NCBI GenBank assembly: GCA_022539475.1
Contig: VCMS01000043.1
Location: 186,001 to 250,000 of the forward strand
Length of the DNA: 64,000 nucleotides
Source: Gracilaria domingensis
Taxonomy: Eukaryota; Rhodophyta; Florideophyceae; Gracilariales; Gracilariaceae
Direction: 5' to 3'
Position numbers and translations under genes: made by a program. The stretch's first letter is position 1; the number at the start of each line of letters is the position of its first letter. Of the stretch, positions 41,405-51,182 are shown one piece after another. The notes beneath the pieces are model-generated. The model saw nothing but the letters and a program-made list of their open reading frames with translations. It did not search any database and was not told the origin of the DNA.

Positions 41405-42781
41405 ATGGAACAGAACACAGCAACAAGTGCCACCAAGACGGTTAGGCAAACAATTTTCTATAACCTTGAGGCGCCTTGCCTTCAAGGTGTGGTAGTTATG
41501 AATTTTGCAAGCTTCCAAAAGAGACGGGAGCTGTATGAAAAGGAAGTCGAGGAAAAGAACCGCGAGCCTGGAGTGGATATTACGCCAACGTCCTACAAGG
41601 CTTCAATTGACAACTCGTTGCTGAGAATCTTTCTTACAGCGGAGTGGATCAAGCCCAACGACATTGCCGACATCACTGAGGAGCAAATTCAGCATTGTGT
41701 CCACACCAGAGCTAGTTTCAATCCCGATGGAAATGACCTAACGCGAATTGAGTACATCATCCAAAATGTCAAGATGGACATGAATCTCAAAGATGCTGAA
41801 GATTGCGTATGGAATCTGCATCACCGATACATTACCGCGTTAGAGTCAGAAGGAATGCAGGACCTTCCTTCGGAAAAACCTCATATCTCGATCCAGCACA
41901 TTATTACGCGCATAAAACCTTCTCGGCTCAGAAGTCGTATGAAGAACATTGTGCGGTGGCGCAAGGATGAGGGCTTCGAAAAGAAAAACTTTGGGGTCTT
42001 CATGCGTCAGCTTGCTCTGCAAGCTAAAAAGATTGATGTCGAAATGGAACGAGAGGCTCATACAAAGTCCGAAGATGACGCCGAGTCGAGCTCATCCGGC
42101 TCGAGCGCGCTTAATCGCCGAAGAAGACGTGATCGGTCGGACAGAAAGTCTACGAAGCAAAGCCGAAATAAGCGCAGTCGCGATACAACGGGCTCTAAAG
42201 GCAGCACTGATGGACAGGGCCAAGGACCTGCCAAGAAGCAAAAGATAGAGCTATCTTCATGCCTTAATCCAGAGTGTGATGGATTCCATTGGATCGCAGA
42301 TTGCCCCAAATCGACGGAGGAACAGGAGGAAAAGTTCCGCCAAGAGTATAGAGCGCAAAAGAAGAAGCGCAATAAGGGGGGACATAAAGAGAGCTCAGAC
42401 AGAAAGGGTCGGCTACATAGGATTGGTGCTGACAAGATAGATTCTCACTCCTCTCTATTCAGTTCTCTTTTCTGTAATGGTGCAGTCGAGACGGTAGTGC
42501 TGGCTGACCAAGGCTCGGATATAAATCTCATTCCAGACTCTATTTTCCAGAGTATCAAGGCCGCGGACGGGAATCTCATGATTCAAAAACTGGATCCACC
42601 CCACGTCTACAGTGGTATCGCTACGGACTCCAAGCAAGCCGACATTGAATGCACTCACAAGATTACGCTTGACGTATATCTGCGCATCCGTCATGGCTCG
42701 AAACTTCTTTTAAGGTCTCTCGAATGGAATATTGGGAAAGCAAACCTTGATTATGTAATTATCGGCCGGACGGTGCTATAG
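41405..42781 (+). CDS. gag: Retrotransposon gag with zinc knuckle and aspartic protease
   Basis: 458 residues from the ATG at 41405. The N-terminal half is helical and charged, as in gag capsid. A basic Ser/Arg-rich linker follows, then a single zinc knuckle spaced C-x4-C-x3-H-x4-C (CLNPECDGFHWIADC), unlike the usual C-x2-C-x4-H-x4-C. Downstream is the protease core with VVLADQGSDINLIP, where Asp-Gln-Gly-Ser replaces the common Asp-Thr/Ser-Gly. The frame ends at TAG (42779-42781), but the reading continues in the same frame with retroelement-like sequence, so the stop looks like a mutation. It would assemble virus-like particles and process the polyprotein. Confidence 0.85.
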   Translation: MEQNTATSATKTVRQTIFYNLEAPCLQGVVVMNFASFQKRRELYEKEVEEKNREPGVDITPTSYKASIDNSLLRIFLTAEWIKPNDIADITEEQIQHCVHTRASFNPDGNDLTRIEYIIQNVKMDMNLKDAEDCVWNLHHRYITALESEGMQDLPSEKPHISIQHIITRIKPSRLRSRMKNIVRWRKDEGFEKKNFGVFMRQLALQAKKIDVEMEREAHTKSEDDAESSSSGSSALNRRRRRDRSDRKSTKQSRNKRSRDTTGSKGSTDGQGQGPAKKQKIELSSCLNPECDGFHWIADCPKSTEEQEEKFRQEYRAQKKKRNKGGHKESSDRKGRLHRIGADKIDSHSSLFSSLFCNGAVETVVLADQGSDINLIPDSIFQSIKAADGNLMIQKLDPPHVYSGIATDSKQADIECTHKITLDVYLRIRHGSKLLLRSLEWNIGKANLDYVIIGRTVL

Positions 42782-44553
42782 TCCATTGGCTGTGACAATA
42801 AGGCTATCCTGGCAGCCGCGTGTGATAAGCATGATGGAGTAATCAACATCCCTGAGGCCTTAGAAGCCGACGCCAAAAAGCGTAAGGACGAATCCCATGG
42901 AACGATCGCAACGGTCATGAGTGCCGGCATATACCACAGCTAAGCCACTGAAGGCGATGATGGGCTGGAGGAAGCTCAAGTCTATATCGATCTCGGTGAC
43001 GAAGACCCGGAGGTCCTCGACGAAGCACTGCAGAGATTGGTTGACGAAGCGAGAGACAACGGAATGACTGAGGGAGGTGCAGAACAGCTGGCTGCGCTTA
43101 TCGATGAGTTTAAACCGGTTTTCGAATGAGTCTGGGGAAATCCGACCCAGCCTTAGTACCGCCTATGAAGATCAAACTTGATCCAGAAAAGCGGCCGGTG
43201 AAGGTAAAAGCTCGGCGTTACCCCGCGCCACAGCGAGCCTTTCTCAAAGCCTACACAGCAAAACTGGTGGAGTTGGGCATATTCATACCAAATCCCCACG
43301 CGGATTGGCAAGCGGCGCTATTGCTCGTCCCAAAGATCGGCTCCAAGGCGCAGTTCTGCTGCGCAATTGATCTTCGGCCGGTCAACGCGGCAACCATTAA
43401 GCAATCATGGCCAATGCCACACTTAGACTCAGAGGTACTGGACTTCGCAGGCAGCAAGTGCTCTGCCGTCATAGACTTCGTGCATGGGTATTGGCAATTA
43501 CCCCTGCACCCCGAGTCGTATACTGCATGCGATGTCGTCTGTCCAGACGGCACTTATTCTTCAACCCGTGTAATTCCCGGTCTGACTAACGCAGCAGCTC
43601 ACTTTCAATCCTCTGTTGAGCCGCTCTTTAAAGAGTTAAGAGCGCATCTTAAAGCATGGATCGACGACTTCAATTTACATGCAAAGAATGAGGAATCTCT
43701 CCTCAAGGTGCTACGTCGTTTCTTTGAGATTTGCTTGGCCAACAGGCTATTGATCTCGGCCAAAAAGAGCCATCTCTTTGCGAAGGAGATCAAATGGTGC
43801 GGGAGACTCGTCAATGGAGAAGGTTATACAATGGAGCCGGCCAACGTAGAAGCTCTCCGTCATATGCATGCTCCGGAAACGGCCGACGAGCTTTGTGAGT
43901 TCATTCATTGTTGCCAATGGATGGCTACTGCCATACGAAACTTCGATCGAAGAGTAGCACCGCTGAATGCAATACTCGAGAAGGCATACACTAAGGCAGG
44001 TAAGCGGAAGAAGCGAGCTATCAAAGGTCTGCCATTGCGTGAGTTGTCTTGAGGCCGGGAGGAAACGCAAGCGTTCGAAGACTTGCAAGACAGTCTACGC
44101 AATGCCGTTTACCTTTCCTATCCTCGAAAGGGTAATGTTATCTGCGTCTTTACAGACGCATCGAATAACCATTGGTCAGGTGTAGTGACGCAAGCTCACC
44201 CGGACACACTCAAAAAGCCGTTTGCTCAACAAGAGCATGAACCACTGGCATTCGTCGGAGGGTCGTTCAAAGGTGCCCAAGCAAATTGGAGCACCTATGA
44301 GCAGGAGGGATTCGCTATTGTGAAGACATTTGATAAACTGGACTACTTCTTCTTAGACGAACATCCGGTCCACGTCTTCACGGATCATCGGAACTTATTG
44401 TTCGTGTTTGCACCGGCCGCACTACAGCCCACATTAGGGCAACATGTGGTAGCGAAAGTACAGCGCTGGGCCGTGTTTCTAACTCGCTTCAAGTACATTA
44501 TTGAACACATACCAGGGCTGGAGAACATCTTCCCGGACATACTTACAAGGTGA
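42782..44553 (+). pseudogene. pol: Retrotransposon reverse transcriptase and RNase H, broken
   Basis: A linker reading from 42782 is interrupted by TAA (42941-42943) and TGA (43127-43129), and the frame moves by one base at about 43125. RT blocks follow: ALLLVPKIGS, FCCAIDLRPVNAATIKQSWPMPHL, SAVIDFVHGYWQLPLHPES and the active-site box WIDD (AWIDDFNLH) in place of the usual YVDD/YIDD. After an in-frame TGA (44050-44052) RNase H starts, with CVFTDASNNHWSGV, EPLAFVGGSFKGAQANWSTYEQE and VFTDHRNLLFVF, ending at TGA (44551-44553). Order and motifs are those of Ty3/gypsy elements. The RT active-site aspartates remain, but the protein can no longer be made in one piece. Confidence 0.88.
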
Positions 44554-44601
44554 ACAAAAGGCTATCGCGTCAATGCCCTTTCGACGAGAAAGATATGCAG
44601 C

Positions 44602-46153
44602 TTGGTGCACACCGCTGCCAGTATACCCCCACCGACTGACAAAATCGATTGGCCAGGCGTGGAAGAGTTCCAGAGAGCACAAGCAAACTGCAGACGTCCT
44701 GCATATCTTCGCGAAGGCGCTGACGGTTTGCTTCACGACGGTGCTCAAATATGGATTCCTGCGGACGCCACAGAATTGAAGTTAAAAGTTCTGATCCTGT
44801 CGCACGCTGGGGCCATAGGCCACAGGGGATGTGACGCTACAGAGAGTATCGTGCGTGAGAACTTTACGTGGAGCGGTATGACTGCGGATATTAAGAGCTT
44901 TGTGGATGGTTGTTTGCAATGTCTAGCTACTAGAACTGGAGACATCATGCCTAGACCACTAGGGACTGCACTACACGGAGAGAGACCCAACGAGGTGTTT
45001 CACTTTGATTTCCTGTTTATGGGGCAGAGTGTGGGCCAGGAGGAATACATTCTTATCCTCAGAGACGACTTAAGTTCGTTTACGTGGTTATGGCCATTTG
45101 CAAGCGCCACGAGCGAGGCGGCAGCAGAAGCAATTGCCACTTGGATTGCTACATTTGGTACTATGGACTGGATGGTATCAGATCAAGGAACGCACTTTAA
45201 GAACTCGTTAATGTCGGCTATATCCAAAGAGTTGAAGGTGAAGCATCATTTGACTACGACATATTCGCCATGGGCTAATGGATCTGTCGAAAGAGTCTGC
45301 AGAGAAGTGTTGCGACCGTGTAGCAATACTCCACGAATTCCAGCTTTCCACGAAAGATTGGCCGGCCGTCACCGAATGCGTGCAAAGCATCCTGAATCAG
45401 GCTCCACTTAAGCGCTTAGGTCCAAGAAAGGAAGATTCAAAGGTTTACCGCTCGCCCTTGGAAGTCTTCACAGGGCACAAACCTTCAAGGCCTCTCCTTA
45501 AAGCACTGCCTCTAGACAAGTATATTGCGCTGCCCACAATAACGGAAATACGAGCACGGCAGTTAGTGGACATGGACCGTACACAAGAGGCTATGGAAGG
45601 CATGCATCGTGAGGTCCACGAGAAAGTGACCGCCCGGTGGCAGAAGGCAATTGATCTCCACAACGCGCGTACGAACATAGTAGCCGCGAAATTTGAAATC
45701 GGGGACTTTGTGTTGGTCAGGAAAGCACGCAAGTACGGTCACAAGCTCGAGTTTAGGTGGCGAGGACCGCTTCAAGTGGTCGGCACAAAGTCTGACTGGG
45801 TGTACGAAGTCAAGGACTTGATCAAGGGTAAGAAAGAAATTGTGCATGTAAGGCGAATGACCTTTTACCGAGCAGTACCGGACAATCAAGCTGTAGATCC
45901 CCAGCTATTAGAGTACGCAGAGCACTCCGAGACTACGTATCAGAGTGCAAAGTCGCTCGAAGGAATACGCAAGCAGGGGGACAACATACAAATCTTGGTT
46001 GAATGGCTTGGACCCCCAGACAAAGTTGACCAAACCTGGGAGCCGCTAGATATAGTGGCAGAAGATCTTTCTGGGCTACTGGAGGATTTCTTATGTACTA
46101 ACGGCGATCGCCAGCTCAAGATAGAAGCCAAACAGATCTGCAACTTCTCTTAA
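44602..46153 (+). pseudogene. int: Retrotransposon integrase with C-terminal chromodomain, frameshifted
   Basis: The frame continues from RNase H. A zinc-binding HHCC region is visible (HAGAIGHRG ... CLQC). The catalytic triad is in FHFDFLF (Asp), MVSDQGTHFKN (Asp) and NGSVERVCREVL (Glu). Just after the Glu, near 45325, the reading moves to another frame, which then runs to 46153. That part has a GPY/F-like module (GDFVLVRKARK, RWRGPLQVVG, VHVRRMTFY) and a chromodomain near the end (SLEGIRKQGDNIQILVEWLG, WEPLDIV). The chromodomain places it with chromoviruses, which target insertion to marked chromatin. Defective by frameshift. Confidence 0.85.
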
Positions 46154-46190
46154 TGAAGTTACTATACGCCCTGCTAACTTCATGGGGCCG

Positions 46191-46382
46191 TGTTGAGTAT
46201 CGCAGATCTGCCAAAGGTCGCCTGAGTACTGACAAATAATTAGAGCCAAAGGCCGCGTGCCTTTCAGGCCATCACTATTAACTACCTACGAGTAAAGGCA
46301 AAGCCTGCTCTCTTCGAGGAGCCAGAGCCATCGTGCTCATCACCTGTGTTCCCTGTTGAACTCATTCCTTTAGTGCTCAACA
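46191..46382 (+). repeat. 3' LTR (192 bases, intact)
   Basis: Begins TGTTGAG and ends CTCAACA, a seven-base inverted terminal repeat. It serves as the reference that reveals the transposon insertion in the 5' copy. Confidence 0.92.
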
Positions 46383-46386
46383 AACC

Positions 46387-47393
46387 TAAAATGGTTCAGG
46401 TACCAATAATTCTATCACAGGAACCAAAGCGCTTTACCTCAAACAATTATCGCAACTTTACTATAACAATACCAGAAACATTGATCCAGATACGCTTTTG
46501 TTAGAGAAAACTATACACCATACTGGAGAAGAATTCGACGATTTGCATAAATTCGTGAGTGAAAACTTGATACAAGCGATCGGTATAAAACACGAGCATG
46601 CTAGACAGGTTAGACATCCATACAAGCGAAGACTGGAAAGAAAAGAAATGCATTTCATGTTCTAGAATTAACTAGGTCAATCAAACGAAGAAAATTTGGG
46701 CGTGGAATGAGTGGGTCACCGCTAAAAAATATTTATCGACACGGTTTGAAACTACTTTTGACATGTTCTCTGTACTTCTTTTACTTGTTTAGAGTCAATA
46801 AATCCGAAGCTTATAGAATTGCCAAGTAAGGAAGAGCGTAATTCGATTTAAAATATTATCATCTGCTTTCCAAACTGCTTTTGTTTTGTTTACCGCAACA
46901 AAAATAAACTCTGGAGACCAACCAACGATAGGGAACATGGAAGAACATATGATGGGTACAAAAAGACACATGCATCGTCAATTCTTGTATATTGCGATTT
47001 GTACGCTGGATTCATTCGACTTGAAATCTCTGACAAAGGCGCTGAGAATGATAGAAACATATGCACAACCTCAGAAGTATATCGCTACACAGAATTGTTT
47101 CTGTTTAGAAAGCAGCAAGGTGTGGCCGAGATGGGCTTCGCAGGGAGAGGAGCAATTCTTCTGCATACAAGCGCAACGAAAGCACAAGTTGTATGTATCT
47201 CTTTTTACATAACAGATATATAAGGATGCAATGAATAGTTAACAAGTGAGGCATAGGTTTCATCAACAATCGCTACCGTCTGTTCCTAGAAACCTGGCCG
47301 TTTGAGAAATGTTTTTTCTCTGTCGCGTACTCCACGGCAGCTTTCTCATCGAACTGACAATTTTGCAGACCTGGATACGCAGTGCAGCTACGA
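46387..47393. other. Intergenic region
   Basis: AT-richer sequence after the retrotransposon. Only short frames; no recognisable gene. Confidence 0.4.
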
Positions 47394-48044
47394 TCACGAT
47401 ATGAAGAAACCAAACTGCTCACTTTTTCGACGTTGAAGAGCATCACTTGCACTAGCAGCATTCGCAATGCGGATCTGCTCACGCCGAGTTTGTAACTCTG
47501 CGGCAATTTGACGACCCTTTGTTGCTGCACGTTCTTCGTCTCGTCTTCTTTTGTTCGCCTTGAAATTTTCCTTACGTTCCCTGGCACGCTTTTGCTTTTC
47601 TAAGCGAGATTCTCTGTTGCGTGCAGGAGCATCTGCAGCGTCTTTATCATTCGTCAACGCCCTTTTCGCAGCATCATGACGGTAATCCAAAACTGCTTGA
47701 ACGAGTACATGTGTGGCGTCATTCTCCTTAAATCGAGGAAGCGCAACAGGGCCATCATCATGTTCCGTTCGTTCGTTGGAATCTATCTGAATCTTCTTTG
47801 CGATTTTGGGAACAGTACTGATAAGATGCTTGACGTTTTCAGGCGTTACGCGTGCCATGTAATCTCGTCGCCAGTTCATGCCATACATTGCTTGCTCTGA
47901 GACGATGGCAGCATCAGATATGTCCCTTGTCTTTGCGCTCTTCACGACAGCAGTGCACGTTTTTTCTAAACTTTTTTGCTTCTCTAGCGAAGCACCTTGT
48001 GCAATAAGACAACGGAGGAGCCATTCCTTTTCGATTTTGTTCAT
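47394..48044 (-). CDS. Unknown charged, coiled-coil protein
   Basis: 216 residues from the ATG at 48042-48044. The N-terminal half is mixed helical (KEWLLRCLIAQG, YGMNWRRDYMARVTPENVKHLISTVPKIAKKIQ). Residues 140-200 are a highly basic/acidic coiled coil (ESRLEKQKRARERKENFK, RRRDEERAATKGRQ). No family is recognised. The frame is intact although it sits among broken elements, so it may be a gene of the neighbouring minus-strand element or an independent gene. The charged C-terminus suggests nucleic-acid binding, but this is a guess. Confidence 0.4.
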   Translation of the reverse strand: MNKIEKEWLLRCLIAQGASLEKQKSLEKTCTAVVKSAKTRDISDAAIVSEQAMYGMNWRRDYMARVTPENVKHLISTVPKIAKKIQIDSNERTEHDDGPVALPRFKENDATHVLVQAVLDYRHDAAKRALTNDKDAADAPARNRESRLEKQKRARERKENFKANKRRRDEERAATKGRQIAAELQTRREQIRIANAASASDALQRRKSEQFGFFIS

Positions 48045-49198
48045 GACAAAGCGTTGAACAACTTTGAAAGGTGTTTGGCTACGCGATCGAGATCTATGAA
48101 TGAATTGTGGAAGTTAAGTAGTGACCGAGCAGGTTTGTGACGATCCATGTGGCAGCGGTGTGTTATGGGAAGCTGGGCACGTTTCGGAAGTTTTCGATTG
48201 GTTGGAAGAATCTTGTACCTCACGTGAGGAGTCTTTATGCATGGAATTCATGTCGTTATGCTGAAGTGCTTCTTGCAGAAGACTTCAGACGCCAATATAA
48301 GCATGGTACTGAAGACGCAGCGTGTGGAGCAAAGTCTTACATCTCCCACCGTTTTGAAACAAGCCCTACATCTAAGAATGTTAGTGTCGTTAATTAAAGC
48401 CGGAGTACGGGTGACTTGGACCTTAGTTTGAAAATAAGCCTTATTTTGCCTAATTAAAGAGGCCTATTATCAGTCCGTGAGCGTTGCCCCAATTTGTCCA
48501 GTATTCGGAAATTTTGATTTTCGCTACCGTTACGAAAGTTTTAAATCCTATTAGACGCCTTAGCCGATATTCGTGAGCGGTGCTTTGCGCCTTTCCCCGA
48601 GATGCAATGGACGATTCATCCCACTTGACCTCAATCGGCGAACAAGCCCAACCTCACTCTCCGAAGCGCATCCAATCGGACAGTAATACCTTCCGTCTTC
48701 TCGCGATTAAAGCCCCATACAACCCTCTCCTTCGTCTCGTGATCAATCAGACTATCGCGAGCCATAAAGTGCACCAAGCAAATTGTTTCTTACGCTTTCG
48801 TTGTCACCGACATTTTGGCTCGTGAGAACTACCTCTGAATGAATGTGTTAAGAGTGTAACAATGAATATGAAGTTTGGAACATATCAACACGGTTTACTC
48901 ATCCGCTGGGGAGGTTGCCCATCTACAACGACCAAAACGAAAAGCTTTTGTGAGTCGCATTGTAGCGACATATCAGAACAATTCGAATCATATTCAATTA
49001 CCATGCTTGATGAAAAAATAGGGGTCCTAAAGCTCGGCAAGGGAGCCTCTAGGAGAGAAGGATGTTTAGGATGTTTTTGCTACTGTATAACACTATCCGA
49101 AAAGGAATCAAGCAACAATCGCAAGTGTCGGAAGGTGATTATCACCAACGTTGTAGCTGACAGGCTGTACTGGAGGTATTCAAAGCAGCGCCAATCAA
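48045..49198. other. Intergenic region
   Basis: No domain-like frame. The frame of 176 codons at 48862-49392 overlaps the end of the minus-strand element and looks like a shadow. Element ends were not found. Confidence 0.35.
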
Positions 49199-51071
49199 CT
49201 AAGACTTTGGAACATTCACGAACACCGCACGAAGCGATAGACAGACAAGTGGCACATGTGTTAAAGTATGGCGCACGTCCGTCAACAGGTTTTTTTTCTG
49301 TGAAACCTCCTCGCCTTCCTCGACTGCACCCGTGGCTAGCACTATATCGTCCTCGAAAACGTCTGGCATGGGTGCAACAAACGTGTCTATAACCTTACTC
49401 GTACATGACCGCTCATTGCACTCACATCCTACATATTTCCTCTCTGCTTTCACGCAAGAGCACTGTCGATTACCGCATAAATCCTCGCATCTACATTTCG
49501 CGATGAGCTCTTTCAAAGATTTTGATATCGCCGCAATATCTTCTTCCCTCTCAGGTAACACATCTCCAGATACTTTGTAGCCGTTTGATTCGTCACAGCC
49601 CTAAACTGTGTCAGAGGTAAGTGTGTTGCTTTCTGATTTCTCCCAGTATTAGAAAACGACAAGCTCTGCTCTACGACCTTGCAATGCAAGATGTTCGTTG
49701 CAGGGAACAAGCTCCGTCATGGACTTCGCACCATCTGCAACAAATCTTCTAACGTCTAACCCCCAGTTCTGTCCAGCGGGTTCATGTTCGCTAACAAACA
49801 CTTTCTTGCAACGCGTACGAATATCCAAAAAATCAAAACCGGAACTTTCCCATTCCTTCACAAGAGTTTCTTTCTGGGGTGTTCTGACTAAGTCAGTCTT
49901 TCCATGCTTCTCCAAGTACGCCAATAGCGTCATACTGTGCAACGTCTCTGAAGGACTGGCAATAGTTATGTCCGGTAGAAAACGACGATGCCGTAATACA
50001 GCATTCAAGTAGTGTTCACGACTGACACCATATGTACCTGCGGTGAAGTTGCATCCCGTCACGACGTATACAGTCGCAAGCATGTGCCGACTTATCTCGT
50101 GCCTCGAGAGGGTTTTCTGAAGAGCATCAATATCAATTATTCTATCCCTGAGTACATGGACCACACGCTTTCCATGTACACACCGAGAGAGTGCAAGAAT
50201 CATTGTAACGTCTGTGTCTTTTGATAAGAAGACACAAGCACATTTTGACACATTCGCACTCCCGTTCTGTACTGCATCGGATATGTTATTCTCAGATAAC
50301 ACTGGGTCCACAAATGTTTTGAACACCGCAATGAATCGGGTTTCCGACTGCCCATGGCTCAAAGTAGCCCCTGAAAACTCCAGTCCGCCTCGTCGACTCA
50401 AACGCAAAGAGTGGTTTCTTGGATTACGTATCAATATCCCCCGAATTATTCCCGCTTTCCTGCAGGAGACGTGACTCAGCTATAGCAATGAGCACCTTAC
50501 CATCTCAAGGATTATCGCAAGCTGGGCTTTTCATGGCTATCTCAGGAACCAAATCTTGAACAGACATGCCGATGCACGTAGACTCGAAACAAAAGAAACC
50601 GCCGTGAAGAAAAATGCAAACATCTATGTTCTTCTCTTTAGCGAGTTCCATCGCCGCCAGTCCCCGGCAAAACAAATAAAGTGTACATATTCCATCCCTA
50701 CTGAACCGCGGAAGTAGCAATGAATTCCACGGAACATTGATGGGAGAATTAAACCCAATTTCCAACAAGTTATCCTTCCTATTAACGCCCTTCGTTTCAG
50801 ATATATCCCGTGCTGAATCTCTCCGAGCGTGTTCGCCCCGCTTCTGCCGAATGACTCTTGTCGGATCATCGATGTGAATGTGTAATTGCTTCAACCGCGC
50901 ACTTCTATTCCCTGCAAACCACGGACTAAGCATCGACTTCAGCTTGAGTGTAGTTACCTGGAACAGTGAGTTCCCTCGTCGTCCGTCTGTACCTTTGGTC
51001 CATATATGCTTCATCAGATCCACCATTACCGCATCATACTGTGGTATACGATAATCAGATATGTAGTACAC
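49199..51071 (-). pseudogene. XPG/PIN-like nuclease with Cys-rich tail, broken
   Basis: Three frames in order. 51071-50505 has IDDPTRVIRQKRGEHARRD and AMELAKEKNIDVCIFLHGGFF, like the N-terminal part of flap-nuclease-type proteins encoded by eukaryotic mobile elements. 50434-49649 has LSKDTDVTMILAL, the acidic metal motif, then VVTGCNFTAGTYG, where TGCD is expected; Asp has become Asn (AAC codon). 49561-49199 holds CRCEDLCGNRQCSC ... GCECNERSC, the repeated C-x-C tail seen in the same proteins. Together they suggest a structure-specific nuclease of a transposable element. The family assignment rests on remembered motifs. Frame changes between segments could be introns or decay. Confidence 0.6.
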
Positions 51072-51182
51072 GCACCTTCTGTCATTCCCGGTGCCTGCAC
51101 CATTAACATTCTGGGCAGTAGATTCAATTTCCTCTGTTCTGCCATAGTTGAGAGCAGGAAGAATCTGGCTCTTTTTACCATG

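Larger units (their letters stand above)
38895..46382 (+). mobile_element. Ty3/gypsy chromovirus-type LTR retrotransposon (interrupted)
   Basis: The element is bounded by 192-base LTRs that begin TGTTGAG and end CTCAACA, and by the 4-base target duplication AACC (38891-38894 and 46383-46386). The 5' LTR is split by a DNA transposon (38933-41204). Without the insertion the element is about 5.2 kb. Gene order is gag with a zinc knuckle, protease, reverse transcriptase, RNase H, integrase and C-terminal chromodomain. The two LTRs differ at seven of 192 positions as counted by eye, so insertion is not very recent. Several in-frame stops and at least two frameshifts make it defective. Confidence 0.92.
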
